This document shows positions 1-9,984 of a stretch of 64,000 nucleotides of DNA, piece by piece. The number at the start of each line of letters is the position of its first letter. The stretch's first letter is position 1. The notes under the pieces are model-generated. The model ran no database searches and was not told where the DNA came from. It was given only the letters and a program-made list of their open reading frames with translations. The position numbers and the translations under genes are program-made. The DNA comes from Actinomycetota bacterium (lineage in GTDB: Bacteria > Actinomycetota > Actinomycetes > Mycobacteriales > JACQDL01): positions 24,657-88,656 of the forward strand of contig JACQDL010000006.1 of the NCBI GenBank assembly GCA_016201065.1, given 5' to 3'.

Positions 1-76
1 GGGGGTCATGGCTGGGTCACCGGACGGATCGTACGCTGACCCGAGGAGGCCGCCGGAGCTACCGGAAGGGTTGGTC

Positions 77-1093
77 GTGGGCATCCGATTCGGCTACAAG
101 GCGTCCGCTGAGCAGTTCGGTCCGCGCGAGCTGGTGCGGCTGGCCGTGCGGGCCGAGGAGCGTGGGCTGGACAGCGTGCTGATCAGCGATCACTTCCAGC
201 CGTGGCGGCACCACGGCGGGCACGCCCCCGCCGCCCTCGCCTGGCTGGGCGCGGCCGGCGCGCACACCTCCCGGGTGCTGCTGGGCACCAGCGTGCTGAC
301 CCCGACGTTCCGCTACCACCCTGCCGTCGTGGCGCAGGCGTTCGGCACCCTCGCCTGCCTGTATCCGGACCGTCTCCTGCTCGGGGTGGGGAGCGGCGAG
401 GCGATGAACGAGGTCGGGGTCACCGGCGTCGAATGGCCGGGCTTCGCCGAGCGGTTCGCCCGGCTGCGCGAGGCGGTGGAGCTGATCCGGGCGCTGTGGC
501 GGGAGGAGCGGGTCAGCTTCGACGGGACGTACTACCGGACGTCCGGGGCGACCGTCTACGACCGGCCGGACCGGCCGGTGCCGATCTACGTCGCGGCCGG
601 TGGCCCGGTGATGGCGAAGTACGCCGGCCGGGTCGCGGACGGGTTCATCTGCACCAGTGGCAAGGGGATGGAGCTCTACCGGGACACCCTGCTGCCGGCG
701 GTGGCCGAGGGGATGGCCGCCGCCGGCCGGGACCGCGCCGGCATCGACCGCATGATCGAGATCAAGCTCTCCTACGACACCGACCCGGACCGGGCGCTGG
801 CCAACACCCGGTTCTGGGCGCCGCTGTCGCTCACCGCCGAGCAGAAGGCCGACCTGCACGACCCGGCCGAGCTGGAGCGGGCCGCCGACGCGCTGCCGAT
901 CGAGCAGGTTGCCCGCCGGTGGATCGTGTCGGCCGACCCCGACGACGCGGTCGCCCGCATCCGCGGCTACCTGGACGCGGGCTTCACCCACCTGGTCTTC
1001 CACGGCCCGGGCCAGGACCAGGACCGCTTCCTGGCGCAGCTCGCCGACCACCTGCTGCCCCGGCTGCGGGCGAGCACGGCGACCGCACCGTGA
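77..1093 (+). CDS. fgd: F420-dependent glucose-6-phosphate dehydrogenase
   Basis: This enzyme oxidises glucose 6-phosphate to 6-phosphogluconolactone and reduces cofactor F420. It is a luciferase-like TIM-barrel protein of about 338 residues, close to the mycobacterial length of 336. The N-terminus (GYKASAEQF), SDHFQPW (His39 and Trp43 here, matching the catalytic His/Trp pair), GVGSGE, ICTSGKG and the [12 protein letters not shown] stretch track mycobacterial Fgd almost residue by residue. I chose GTG 77 over ATG 8 because GGAAGGG ends 6 bases upstream and the homology starts there. The gene overlaps fbiC at GTGA, so a cofactor consumer is coupled to cofactor synthesis. Identity is nearly certain; the start is likely. 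Confidence 0.93.
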   Translation: MGIRFGYKASAEQFGPRELVRLAVRAEERGLDSVLISDHFQPWRHHGGHAPAALAWLGAAGAHTSRVLLGTSVLTPTFRYHPAVVAQAFGTLACLYPDRLLLGVGSGEAMNEVGVTGVEWPGFAERFARLREAVELIRALWREERVSFDGTYYRTSGATVYDRPDRPVPIYVAAGGPVMAKYAGRVADGFICTSGKGMELYRDTLLPAVAEGMAAAGRDRAGIDRMIEIKLSYDTDPDRALANTRFWAPLSLTAEQKADLHDPAELERAADALPIEQVARRWIVSADPDDAVARIRGYLDAGFTHLVFHGPGQDQDRFLAQLADHLLPRLRASTATAP

Positions 1094-3534
1094 CGGCCGG
1101 CGCGCCCGACCCGACCGGGCTGCTCGGGCTTCCGCTGCCGGAGCTCGCCCGGCGGGCCCGCGAGATCCGGGACAGCCGGCACGGCACCCGGGTCAGCTAC
1201 TCCCCGAAGGTCTTCATCCCGCTGACGAAGCTGTGCCGGGACCGGTGCGGGTACTGCACCTTCGCCCGCCCACCCCGGCAGGTGGCGGCGGCGTTCCTGG
1301 AGCCGGCGGAGGTCCTGACGATCGCGCGGCACGGCGCGGCGGCGGGTTGCCACGAAGCGCTGTTCACCCTCGGCGAGCGACCGGAGCTGCGCTACCCGGT
1401 GGCCCGGTCCTGGCTGACCGAGCATGGCTACGCCTCCACCGTCGACTACCTGGTGGCGATGTGCCAGCTGGTGCTGGCGGAGACCGGGCTGCTGCCGCAC
1501 GCGAACGCCGGCGCGCTGCACGCCGACGAGCTGGCCGCGCTGCGCCCGGTCACCGCGAGCCAGGGGATGATGCTGGAGTCGGTCAACCCGACCCTGGCGG
1601 CGCACCGTGGCGCCCCCGACAAGGCGCCGGACCGGCGGCTGGCGACGCTGGAGCACGCCGGCCGGCTCGGCATCCCGTTCACCACCGGCCTGCTGGTCGG
1701 GATCGGCGAGACGTGGGCCGACCGGGTGGCCACCCTCACCACGATCGCGGCGGCACACCGCCGGCACGGTCACGTGCAGGAGGTGATCGTGCAGAACTTC
1801 CTCCCCAAGCCCGGCACCGCGATGCGGGACACACCGGCCTGCCCGCCGCGGGAGCACCAGCGCGCGGTCGCGCTGGCCCGGTTGCTGCTGCCAGCCGAGA
1901 TCCACCTGCAGGCCCCACCGAACCTGTCCGACGACTTCGGCACGCTGCTGGACGCCGGCATCGACGACTGGGGTGGGGTGTCCCCGGTGACCGCCGACCA
2001 CGTCAACCCGGAACGCCCGTGGCCGGCGGTGGACCGGCTGCGCTCGGTGACCGAGCAGCACGGCAAGGTGCTCGCGGCACGGCTGACCCTCTACCCGGAG
2101 TTCGCCCGGAACCCGGACCGGTGGCTGGCGGAGGAGCTGCGCTTCCCGGTGATGGACCGTTCCGACGCCGAGGGGATGGCCCGCGACGATCCCGGTGCGC
2201 TGTTCCCGGAGCGGTACCGGGCCGCGCGCAACGTCGGCGACGGTGCGGAGGTGCACATCGTCGGGCGCCGGTCCACCGCGTGGTACTCCGGCGCCGGCAC
2301 GGCACCACCGCCGTTGCTGCCCGGCGACCCGACCCGCGGTGCCAGTGGCGGCGCGGTCGCCGACGTGCTGGCCGGCGTCCGCCTGGGGCAGGAGCTCGGC
2401 ATCGAGGAAGTCGAGCTGCTCCTCGGTGCGCGCGGCGTCGAGGTGGCCGCCGTCGCCGGGCTCGCCGACGAGCTGCGGGCCGCCACGGTCGGCGATGCGG
2501 TCACCTACGTGCGCAACCGCAACATCAACTACACCAACGTGTGCACCTTCCGCTGCGGCTTCTGCGGCTTCTCCAAGGGTCCGCTGTCGCTGAACCTGCG
2601 CGGCACGCCGTACCTGCTCGAGACCGAGGAGATCATCGAGCGGGCCCGGGAGGCGCAGCGGTTGGGTGCCACCGAGGTGTGCCTGCAGGGGGGCATCCAC
2701 CCCAGCTTCGACGGCGAGTACTACCTGGCGGTGTGCCGGGCCGTGGCCCAGGCCGTGCCCGGGGTCCACCTGCACGGCTTCACCGCGCTGGAGGTCACCG
2801 AGGGTGCCCGCCGGCTGGGCGAGCCGCTCGCGGACTACCTGGGGCGGCTGAAGGAGGCCGGGCTGCGCTCGCTGCCCGGCACCGCCGCCGAGATCCTCGA
2901 CGACGAGGTGCGGGCCGTACTCTGCCCAGACAAGATCAACACGGAGGAATGGCTGGAGTGCCACCGGGTCGCCCACTCGGTGGGGCTGCGCTCCAACGTG
3001 ACGATGATGTTCGGCGCGGTGGAGCGGCCCGTGCACTGGGCCCGGCACCTGCTGCGCACCCGCGACCTGCAGCGCGAGACCGGGGGCTTCACCGAGTTCG
3101 TCGGCCTGCCGTTCGTGCACATGGCCGCCCCGATCTACCTCAAGCGGCGGGCCCGGCGCGGGCCGACCTGGCGGGAGGTGATCCTGGTGCACGCCGTCGC
3201 CCGGATCGTCTACCACGGGCTGATCGACCACATCCAGGGCTCCTGGGTGAAGCTCGGCACCGACGGGATGCGGCAGCTGCTCGCCGCCGGGGTCGACGAC
3301 CTCGGCGGCACCCTGATGGACGAGAACATCAGCCGGGCCGCCGGGGCGAGCCACGGCCAGCAGGTCGGCGAACCCGAGCTCGCCGCGCTCGCCGCCGGCG
3401 CCGGCCGGGTGCTGCTGCGCCGCAGCACGCTCTACGACATCCTCGACGCGGACCCGACCGGCACCCTCGCCCACGCCGGCGCCCCCGCCCCCGCCCACGC
3501 CCCCGCCCACGCCGGGGGTCGTCAGGGACCGTAG
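1090..3534 (+). CDS. fbiC: FO synthase (CofG-CofH fusion)
   Basis: This enzyme builds the deazaflavin chromophore FO of coenzyme F420 from a ribityl-aminouracil and tyrosine by two radical-SAM reactions. It is about 814 residues with both halves present. The CofG-like N-terminal half has the cluster motif C49-x3-C53-x2-C56 (CRDRCGYC). The CofH-like half has C485-x3-C489-x2-C492 (CTFRCGFC). The start is the GTG overlapping the fgd stop; longer open frames upstream are shadows of fgd. The C-terminus is a low-complexity Ala-Pro-His tail (about 3475-3525) not seen in the core family. The gene overlaps the end of the convergent MBL gene by 13 bases. Confidence 0.95.
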   Translation: MTAGAPDPTGLLGLPLPELARRAREIRDSRHGTRVSYSPKVFIPLTKLCRDRCGYCTFARPPRQVAAAFLEPAEVLTIARHGAAAGCHEALFTLGERPELRYPVARSWLTEHGYASTVDYLVAMCQLVLAETGLLPHANAGALHADELAALRPVTASQGMMLESVNPTLAAHRGAPDKAPDRRLATLEHAGRLGIPFTTGLLVGIGETWADRVATLTTIAAAHRRHGHVQEVIVQNFLPKPGTAMRDTPACPPREHQRAVALARLLLPAEIHLQAPPNLSDDFGTLLDAGIDDWGGVSPVTADHVNPERPWPAVDRLRSVTEQHGKVLAARLTLYPEFARNPDRWLAEELRFPVMDRSDAEGMARDDPGALFPERYRAARNVGDGAEVHIVGRRSTAWYSGAGTAPPPLLPGDPTRGASGGAVADVLAGVRLGQELGIEEVELLLGARGVEVAAVAGLADELRAATVGDAVTYVRNRNINYTNVCTFRCGFCGFSKGPLSLNLRGTPYLLETEEIIERAREAQRLGATEVCLQGGIHPSFDGEYYLAVCRAVAQAVPGVHLHGFTALEVTEGARRLGEPLADYLGRLKEAGLRSLPGTAAEILDDEVRAVLCPDKINTEEWLECHRVAHSVGLRSNVTMMFGAVERPVHWARHLLRTRDLQRETGGFTEFVGLPFVHMAAPIYLKRRARRGPTWREVILVHAVARIVYHGLIDHIQGSWVKLGTDGMRQLLAAGVDDLGGTLMDENISRAAGASHGQQVGEPELAALAAGAGRVLLRRSTLYDILDADPTGTLAHAGAPAPAHAPAHAGGRQGP

Positions 3535-4436
3535 CTCGCCACCGACGCCTCGACGTCGTAGTCAAAGCCCCCGGTGCGCACCCGCACCCGCACCGGGTGG
3601 AGCAGGTGGCTGGCGAGCACGAGCGCGCGGTCACGAGCTGCCCGGCCGAGGAGCCCGACCCGGGTGGCCGCCGCCTCGGCGGGTGCGACGCACATGGCGG
3701 TGGAGATCTCGGGGCGCTCGATCTGGAGCGGATGGTGCACCAGGTCACCGACGAGCAGGGCGGTCCGGCCGCCGTCGGTGACCTCGACGATCCGGTGCCC
3801 GGGGGTGTGCCCGGGCGCGAGCCGGTAGGTGATCCCCTCGTCGATCTGGTGATCGCCGTCGACGAGGTCGAGCTGCCCCGCTTCGGCGATGGGGGTGACC
3901 GAGTCGGTGAGGTAGTCACCGACCCGGTCGAGCATCGCCCGCGCGGCCGGGCTGGTGAGGTACCCGTGCTCGGTGCGACCGAGCAGGTAGCGGGCGTTCG
4001 GGAAGGTCGGACGCAGTCGTCCGTCCGGGGTGAGCGTGGTGTTCCACCCGACGTGATCGTGGTGCAGGTGCGTGGTGACCACGGTGTCCACCTCCGCGAC
4101 GGTCACCCCGGCCTGCTCCAGCTGGTCCAGCCACCGCGAGACGAAGCCCGGCATCGGTGGCTGGCGATCGGGCTTGGGGCCACCGACGCAGGTGTCGACG
4201 ATGATCGTGCGGCCGGGTCGGCGGATGAGGTACCCCTGCGACGCGACGTTCAGGCGGGTCCGGGAGGGGTCGGCGTAGCTCTCGCCGTGCCGGTCGAGCA
4301 GGCGGGTCAGCTCGCTGGCGTCCAGCATGGGGAAGACGGTCGCGGCGTCGAGAAACGGGCCGAACGCATCGCGCAGCGGGGTGATCTGCCAGCGTCCCAT
4401 GGTCAGCGGCTGGCTGGTGCGATCGGCGGCGGTCAT
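3522..4436 (-). CDS. MBL-fold metallo-hydrolase
   Basis: This is a metallo-beta-lactamase fold hydrolase of about 304 residues with the full metal site: THLHHDH (HxHxDH) about a third of the way in, APGHTPGH, LLVGDLVHHP and a late SHLLHP histidine. The fold covers lactonases, glyoxalases and other esterases, so the substrate cannot be named. There is no signal peptide, so it is probably cytoplasmic. ATG 4436 is preferred to the GTG just before it because AGGAGG sits 6 bases upstream of the ATG. It is transcribed towards fbiC and overlaps its 3' end; no functional link to F420 is visible. Confidence 0.85.
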   Translation of the reverse strand: MTAADRTSQPLTMGRWQITPLRDAFGPFLDAATVFPMLDASELTRLLDRHGESYADPSRTRLNVASQGYLIRRPGRTIIVDTCVGGPKPDRQPPMPGFVSRWLDQLEQAGVTVAEVDTVVTTHLHHDHVGWNTTLTPDGRLRPTFPNARYLLGRTEHGYLTSPAARAMLDRVGDYLTDSVTPIAEAGQLDLVDGDHQIDEGITYRLAPGHTPGHRIVEVTDGGRTALLVGDLVHHPLQIERPEISTAMCVAPAEAAATRVGLLGRAARDRALVLASHLLHPVRVRVRTGGFDYDVEASVASYGP

Positions 4437-4732
4437 CACGGGCCTCCTGGGTGACGGTGCGACGGCGGGTGCGGAGTCTTACGGAACGGCGACGCCACTA
4501 CCGCACAACCTGTTCGGTTACAGGGGTAGCGGTGCCGGCGCGGCACCGTCAAGTGGCCGGAGCTCCCCACCCGTACGACACCGAACACCCGGGCCGGATC
4601 TGTCCGGAAACGCGGCGTGCGACCGGGAGATGGCTCCGCTCCCAGGATTCTCGAAGGATCCCGGTGCATCATCGGTCCAGACGGGCAGCCGGCGGGTCCG
4701 CGGCACGCCACCGGACCGGAAGGGAGCACCAG

Positions 4733-5056
4733 ATGGACCGTTCGCTACGGCACCGGGTGACGATGCGGGACGCCGGCCGGCAGCGGGTCCGCTCCGTCAC
4801 CGCGCTCACCGCGATGGCCGGAACGGCGTTGACCGCGCTGTTCGGCGTGGCGTTCGCACAGACGCCGTCCGCCGCGACCACGACGACCTCCGACCAGCTC
4901 TCCGGCGGTGCGGCAGCCGGAGGTGCGGCAGCCGGTAGTGGCCAGACCGGCACCGGCGGGCGCGTGCTGCCGCCGGTTCAGGCGCCCAACAGTGGTGGTG
5001 GTCTCGGCGGCGGCACCGTGCCGACGATTCCCCCGGTGGTGTCCGGGGGATCGTGA
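4733..5056 (+). CDS. small exported Gly/Pro-rich protein
   Basis: A 107-residue protein of unknown function. Its basic N-terminus (about 22 residues) leads into a hydrophobic segment ending in an Ala-x-Ala-like site (GVAFAQ). The rest is a low-complexity tail of Thr/Gly/Ala/Pro, with a repeated GGAAAG element and a Pro-Val rich end. That pattern suggests a Sec-exported or wall-associated small protein. ATG 4733 follows AAGGGAG by 6 bases. A CCCCCGG...CCGGGGG stem-loop (5030-5049) lies over its last codons. It precedes another anchored protein by 129 bases, possibly in one transcript. Confidence 0.6.
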   Translation: MDRSLRHRVTMRDAGRQRVRSVTALTAMAGTALTALFGVAFAQTPSAATTTTSDQLSGGAAAGGAAAGSGQTGTGGRVLPPVQAPNSGGGLGGGTVPTIPPVVSGGS

Positions 5057-5185
5057 CGGCGGCGTGTCGCGCTGACGCCACGCCGAAATGTCCGTAGCAT
5101 CTTCCACGCCAAGGACCTTCGCCGCTGCCCCGGCATCGACGCCGGGGTGCACCAAGGCGAGGGCACACGAGGGGGCGATGCCGGG

Positions 5186-6067
5186 ATGTTCGCCGATGCT
5201 TCCCAAACCCCGCCGCCGAGCGGCCGCCGCACCCAGACCCGGATCATCCTGATCATCGCGGCCGCCCTGGTCGCCATGCTCGCGGGCGTGACCGCCGTGG
5301 TGCTGACGCGGTCCGGCTCGCCGACCAACCCGCCCGGCGCGACCGCGAACCCCACCTCCACCGGTTCGCCAACCCCCACCGGGTCCCCGGCACCGTCGGC
5401 AACCGGGTCGCTGTCACCGACCCCCACCTCCGCCGTACCGAGCGCCGCGCCGGTGTTCGCGTACCAGCCGTTGTGGCCGTTCGCCGGCACCGCCGACGCT
5501 GCGGCCTGGCAGCGCGCCTACCGCAGCGGTGGGCACCAGCCGTGGCACCTCGACGCGGGGCAGACCGCGCTGCTCTTCACCCGCAACTACCTCGGCTACA
5601 CCGACATCGACCGGGTCGTCCGGGTCACGGTGACCGGTCGCGAGGCCATCACGACCGTCGGATTCTCGGCCGGTCCCGGCCACCTCGCGACCGCCGCCGC
5701 GATCCACCTCGCGCGGCTGGGCGTCGGCGCGGACGCGCCGTGGGAGGTCGTCGGCACCCGTGACACGACGCTCAGCCTGACCACGCCCGGCTACGGTTCG
5801 CCCGTGACCTCCCCGGTGACCGTAGGCGGCCGGATCACCGGCGTGGACGAGAGCCTCGTCGTCCAGGTCCGGGCGCTCGGCACGCCGAGGCTCGCCCAGA
5901 CCGCCGGCATCCCGGCGGGCGGCGAGAACACCCCATGGTCGACGCCGGTCAGCTTCACCGCACCCATCGGCACGGTGCTCACCATCGCGGTCTCCACCGG
6001 CGGGCACGTGACCGGCGTCGAGCGGTTCGCGATCACAGGGGTCCGGGTGGGCGGCTCGACGTCCTGA
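5186..6067 (+). CDS. membrane-anchored protein with Thr/Pro linker
   Basis: About 293 residues. A short cytoplasmic N-terminus is followed by one membrane segment (residues about 22-42), a 50-residue Ser/Thr/Pro linker typical of wall-spanning stalks, then a roughly 190-residue extracellular part with no motif I recognise. The linker and the single N-terminal membrane helix show it is a type II membrane protein facing outward. ATG 5186 is preferred to GTG 5147 because of GAGGGGG 10 bases upstream. A CCCCGGC/GCCGGGG stem-loop (about 5127-5146) lies in the leader. It ends 3 bases before the stop of the convergent oxidoreductase operon. Confidence 0.65.
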   Translation: MFADASQTPPPSGRRTQTRIILIIAAALVAMLAGVTAVVLTRSGSPTNPPGATANPTSTGSPTPTGSPAPSATGSLSPTPTSAVPSAAPVFAYQPLWPFAGTADAAAWQRAYRSGGHQPWHLDAGQTALLFTRNYLGYTDIDRVVRVTVTGREAITTVGFSAGPGHLATAAAIHLARLGVGADAPWEVVGTRDTTLSLTTPGYGSPVTSPVTVGGRITGVDESLVVQVRALGTPRLAQTAGIPAGGENTPWSTPVSFTAPIGTVLTIAVSTGGHVTGVERFAITGVRVGGSTS

Positions 6068-6070
6068 CGG

Positions 6071-7696
6071 TCATGTCTCCTCCGGCTCCATCACGATCGC
6101 GCCGCAGGGGCACTCGGCGACGCAGATGCCGCACCCCTTGCAGTAGTCGTAGTCGAAGGCGTACCGGTTGCCCGGTCCCAGCTTGATCACGGCGTTGTCC
6201 GGACACATCCCGTAGCAGTTGTCGCACTCGAAGCAGTTGCCGCAGGACAGGCACCGGCGTGCCTCGAACAGTGCGGTCTCCTCATCGAGCCCGCCGACGA
6301 TCTCCTCGAACCCGGTGGTCCGGCGGGCGTCGTCCAGGCGGGGTCGGACCGTCCGCGGCGCGTCGGCGTAGTAGTGGGTGTGCAGCGCCTCGAACGTCGC
6401 CAGCGGCAGGACCGGTGCCGGCTGGTACCGGACGCCGCGCAGCCAGGCGTCGATGTGCCTCGCGGCGAGCCGCCCGTGACCGACCGCGGTGGTCACCGTC
6501 CGGTCGGCGGGCACCATGTCGCCGCCGGCGAAGATGCCGGGCGCCCCGGTCATCAGGTCCGTTCCGACGGTGACGCGGCCCGCGTCGACGGCCACCCCGG
6601 GCGCGGCGGCCAGCAGCGAGGAGTCGACGTCCTGGCCGAGGGCGAGCACCACGGTGTCGGCCTGGAGCTCCTCGAACTCCCCGGTCGGCTGCGGGAAGCC
6701 GGTCTCGTCCAGCCGCATCTTCTCCACCAGCACGGTGCCGGAGTCGGCCTGGCTGATCGTCGACAGCCACCTGACCACCACCCCCTCCGCCAGCGCCTCG
6801 GCGAGCTCGGACGGGTGCGCGGGCATCCGGTCCTGGGTCCGCCGGTAGACCACGACGGCGTCGGTGGCGCCCAGCCGCTTCGCGCTGCGGGCGGCGTCCA
6901 TCGCGGTGTTGCCGCCGCCGTAGACGACGACCCGCCGTCCCAGCTGTGGTGGCTCGCCGTCGGCGACGTCCCGCAGCAGGGAGACCGCGTCGAGGATCCG
7001 GGCGGAGTCGCCGGCCGGGATGTACGCCCGGTGCCCGATCTGCGCCCCGACGGCGAGGAACACCGCGTCGAACCCGCCCTCGTCCCGGGCCGCCAGCACG
7101 TCGTCGACCCGCTGGCCGAGCTCGAGCCTCACCCCGAGGTCGAGGATGCGGCCGACCTCGGCGTCCAGCACCTCGCGGGGCAGCCGGTACTTCGGGATGC
7201 CGTAGCGCATCATCCCGCCCGGCTTGTCGCCGGCGTCACGCACCGTGACCTGATGCCCGAGGCGGGTCAGGTGGTAGGCGGTGGACAGCCCGGCCGGACC
7301 GGCCCCGACGACGAGGACCCGCCGGCCGGTCGGCTCGGCGTCCACCGGCACCGTCCAGCCGGAGCGGATCGCCTCGTCACCGAGGAACCGCTCCACCGAG
7401 TTGATCCCGACCGCCTCGTCGAGGGTGCCCCGGTTGCAGGCCGTCTGGCAGGGGCGGTAGCAGATCCGCCCCATGATGGCCGGGAACGGGTTGTCGGCCA
7501 TGATCCGTTCCCAGGCCGCCCGGTAGCCGCCGTCCTCGGCGTCGTAGAGCCAGCCCTGGATGTCCTCACCGGCCGGGCAGGCCTGGTTGCAGGGGGCGAG
7601 GCGGTTGACGTACACCGGCCGCTCGGTCCGCCAGGAGCCGGTGTGGTTGGCCAGGCTCGACCCGACGTCGAGGGTGATCGCGAACGGTAGCTCCAT
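6071..7696 (-). CDS. GltD-like FAD/NAD(P) oxidoreductase fused to 2[4Fe-4S] ferredoxin
   Basis: A 541-residue electron-transfer subunit. The N-terminus carries the GltD-type Fe-S region (CNQACPAGEDIQG, then CYRPCQTAC). Next are FAD and NAD(P) Rossmann motifs (VVGAGPAGLSTAYHL, GGGNTAMD) and the AGGDMVPADRTV flavin end motif. The C-terminus is a bacterial ferredoxin with cysteine motifs CLSCGNCFECDNC...CP and CKGCGICVAECP. In two-component 2-oxoacid oxidoreductases the ferredoxin is usually a separate delta subunit; here it is fused. It is the last gene of the operon and overlaps the beta subunit at TGATG. I infer that it passes electrons between the ketoacid oxidoreductase and NAD(P)H. Confidence 0.85.
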   Translation of the reverse strand: MELPFAITLDVGSSLANHTGSWRTERPVYVNRLAPCNQACPAGEDIQGWLYDAEDGGYRAAWERIMADNPFPAIMGRICYRPCQTACNRGTLDEAVGINSVERFLGDEAIRSGWTVPVDAEPTGRRVLVVGAGPAGLSTAYHLTRLGHQVTVRDAGDKPGGMMRYGIPKYRLPREVLDAEVGRILDLGVRLELGQRVDDVLAARDEGGFDAVFLAVGAQIGHRAYIPAGDSARILDAVSLLRDVADGEPPQLGRRVVVYGGGNTAMDAARSAKRLGATDAVVVYRRTQDRMPAHPSELAEALAEGVVVRWLSTISQADSGTVLVEKMRLDETGFPQPTGEFEELQADTVVLALGQDVDSSLLAAAPGVAVDAGRVTVGTDLMTGAPGIFAGGDMVPADRTVTTAVGHGRLAARHIDAWLRGVRYQPAPVLPLATFEALHTHYYADAPRTVRPRLDDARRTTGFEEIVGGLDEETALFEARRCLSCGNCFECDNCYGMCPDNAVIKLGPGNRYAFDYDYCKGCGICVAECPCGAIVMEPEET

Positions 7697-8718
7697 CACG
7701 GTGCCTCCTGCGCGGTCGGTGCGGGCTCGGCGGCGAGCAGCCCGAACCGGCGGATGTTGCGGTCCGCGATCTGCTGGATCCGCGCGACGACGTCCGGCCG
7801 CGGGGACGCCCCGAACAGGTGCCGGTACCGCCGTTGCGGCCTCAGGTACTCCGCCACCGGTACCTGCCGGGGGATCCGGGTGACATCCACGACCTCGCCG
7901 TGCTCGGCCTCGAACACCGGGAACAGCCCGGTGTGCACGGCGAGCCGGGCGATCCGGATCGTGTCGCACGACGCGGTACCCCACCCCAGCGGGCAGGGGA
8001 CGAAGACGTGCAGGTAGCGCGCGCCCCGGAACTCCATCGCGCGCCGCACCTTGTACTCCAGGTCGCGCAGGTCGGCCACGGTCGCGGTCGCCACGTACGG
8101 GATCTCGTGCGCCATCGCGATCAACGGCACGTTCTTGCCCTGGCCGAACCGGTTTCCCGGCTCGGGGCCGACCGCCTGGGTGGTCATGGTGGTCGCGGCC
8201 GGTGGGGTGCTCCCCGACCGCTGCACCCCGGTGTTCATGTACGCCTCGTTGTCGTAGCAGATGTAGAGCACGTCGTCGTTGCGCTCGAACATCCCCGACA
8301 GGCAGGCGAAGCCGATGTCGACGGTGCCGCCGTCGCCGCCCTGCCCGACGACCCGGACATCCGTGCGCCCCTTGGCCTTCAGCGCGGCGGCGACCCCGGT
8401 GGAGACCGCTGGCGCGTTGCCGAACAGCGAGTGCAGCCACGGGATCTGCCAGGAGGTCTCCGGGTACGGCGTGGAGAACACCTCCAGGCAGCCGGTCGCG
8501 TTGACCGCGATCAGCTGGTTGTTGGTGGCCCGCATGGCGGCGTCCAGCGCGTACCGGGCGCCGAGCGCCTCACCGCACCCCTGACACGCGCGGTGCCCGG
8601 AGTTCAGGGAGTTGGTCCGGTTCGGATCGGCCTGCACCGAGCGCTGGTCGGGGTCGAGCAGCCGGTTGCCCACCACGAAGCTGCCCGACTGATAGAACTT
8701 GATCGGTTGTACCGGCAT
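7696..8718 (-). CDS. porB: 2-oxoacid:acceptor oxidoreductase, beta (TPP) subunit
   Basis: The TPP-binding catalytic subunit of a pyruvate/2-oxoacid:ferredoxin oxidoreductase, 340 residues. Family marks are GHRACQGCGE near residue 45 (cluster cysteines), the TPP/Mg motif GDGGTVDIGF followed by CYDNEAYMNTG, and a GWGTASCDTIR segment. The gene starts 9 bases after the alpha stop and its own stop overlaps the next start (TGATG). It is assigned from the family; whether the substrate is pyruvate, 2-oxoglutarate, a branched ketoacid or an aryl glyoxylate cannot be read from sequence. Confidence 0.88.
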   Translation of the reverse strand: MPVQPIKFYQSGSFVVGNRLLDPDQRSVQADPNRTNSLNSGHRACQGCGEALGARYALDAAMRATNNQLIAVNATGCLEVFSTPYPETSWQIPWLHSLFGNAPAVSTGVAAALKAKGRTDVRVVGQGGDGGTVDIGFACLSGMFERNDDVLYICYDNEAYMNTGVQRSGSTPPAATTMTTQAVGPEPGNRFGQGKNVPLIAMAHEIPYVATATVADLRDLEYKVRRAMEFRGARYLHVFVPCPLGWGTASCDTIRIARLAVHTGLFPVFEAEHGEVVDVTRIPRQVPVAEYLRPQRRYRHLFGASPRPDVVARIQQIADRNIRRFGLLAAEPAPTAQEAP

Positions 8719-8727
8719 GGGGTCTCC

Positions 8728-9984
8728 TCACCCGATCCACGGCGTGGCCGGACCGGCGTCGCGCAGCATGTTCTCGGCGGCCGGACCGGACATCCGACGC
8801 TCGCCCGCCCGGGCCAGCTCGCGCTCCACCAGCGGCCGGTTGAGGTCCAGGAAGGTCAGCGGCTCCAGCCGGTCCGCCTCCGCCGCGAGCAGCATCTCGC
8901 GCAGCGACGCCCGGGTGATCGCCCGGCCGCCCAGGCCGGCGATGACCGTGTAGTCCCGGGTGCCGTTGCCGGACAGCGCCATCCGGACGTTGGACGTGAC
9001 GATCCCACCGATGCCGACCGCCAGCGCCCGCTCCAGCACGACCACCCGTGCGGCCTGGCCGACCGCGGCGCGGACATCGGCCAGCGGGAACGGCCGGAAG
9101 GAGATGATCCCGAGCACCCCGATCCGGTGCCCCTGGTCGCGCAGCTCGTCGACGGTGTCCTTGAGGGTGCCCAGCACCGAGCCGAGCGCCACGACGACCG
9201 TCTCGGCGTCCTGGGTGCGGTAGGGGCGGACCAGCCCGCCGGAGGAGCGGCCGAAGACGCGCTCGAAGTCCGCGGCGACCCGGGGGATCAGCTCCAGGGC
9301 CTGCATCTGCCGGGCGTGCGCCAGGTAGCGCACCTCGGTGAACGCCTCCGGACCGACCATCGCGCCGATCGACACCGGCTCGGCCGGGTCGAGGAGCTGC
9401 CGCGGCTGGTAGGCCGGCAGGAAGGCGTCGACCTGCTCCTGCTCGGGTACGTCGATGCGCTCCACGGCGTGGGTGAGCACGAAGCCGTCCATGCAGACCA
9501 TCACCGGCAGCGACACCTCCTCGGCCAGCCGGAACGCCTGGACGTGCAGGTCAACGGCCTCCTGGTTGGTCTCGGCGTAGAGCTGGACCCAGCCGCTGTC
9601 GCGCTGCGACATCGAGTCGCTGTGGTCGTTCCAGATGTTGATCGGCGCGCCGATCGCCCGGTTGGCGACGGTCATCACGATCGGCAGGCCGAGACCGGAG
9701 GCGTTGTAGATCGCCTCGACCATGTAGAGCAGCCCCTGGCTTGCGGTCGCGGTGTAGGCCCGCGCGCCGGTCGCCGACGCGCCGATGGCCACCGACATCG
9801 CGGCGAACTCCGACTCGACCGTGACGAACTCGCACGGCGCCAGCGCGCCGGACTTCACCTGCGCGGACAGCGCCTCGACGATGTGCGTCTGCGGTGAGAT
9901 CGGGTAGGCGCAGATCACCTCGGGCCGGCACCGAGCCACGGCCTCGGCCACCCCACGCGACCCTTCGATCTGCCTAAGCACCAT
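8728..9984 (-). CDS. porA: 2-oxoacid:acceptor oxidoreductase, alpha subunit
   Basis: The alpha subunit of the same complex, 418 residues. It opens with the pyrimidine-binding domain (AYPISPQTHIVE, VESEFAAMSVAIGAS, TATASQGLLYM) and continues into the domain with SVLGTLKDTVDELR and VLERALAVG. ATG 9984 is chosen because it gives the family N-terminus (VLRQIEGSRGVAEAV) and has GGGAG just upstream inside the gamma gene. The longer frame to 10032 is an extension into that gene. It overlaps the gamma gene by 11 bases, indicating coupled translation. Confidence 0.88.
   Translation of the reverse strand: MVLRQIEGSRGVAEAVARCRPEVICAYPISPQTHIVEALSAQVKSGALAPCEFVTVESEFAAMSVAIGASATGARAYTATASQGLLYMVEAIYNASGLGLPIVMTVANRAIGAPINIWNDHSDSMSQRDSGWVQLYAETNQEAVDLHVQAFRLAEEVSLPVMVCMDGFVLTHAVERIDVPEQEQVDAFLPAYQPRQLLDPAEPVSIGAMVGPEAFTEVRYLAHARQMQALELIPRVAADFERVFGRSSGGLVRPYRTQDAETVVVALGSVLGTLKDTVDELRDQGHRIGVLGIISFRPFPLADVRAAVGQAARVVVLERALAVGIGGIVTSNVRMALSGNGTRDYTVIAGLGGRAITRASLREMLLAAEADRLEPLTFLDLNRPLVERELARAGERRMSGPAAENMLRDAGPATPWIG

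Noticed and set aside
202..1089. Upstream extension of the fbiC frame through fgd
   Set aside because: Arg/Gly-rich shadow of fgd; homology starts at GTG 1090, which overlaps the fgd stop.
967..3510. Long minus-strand open frame opposite fbiC
   Set aside because: Antisense shadow with His/Gly-rich composition and no family motifs; common in very GC-rich DNA.
7819..9897. Long plus-strand open frame opposite the porA/porB genes
   Set aside because: Shadow of well-supported genes on the other strand.
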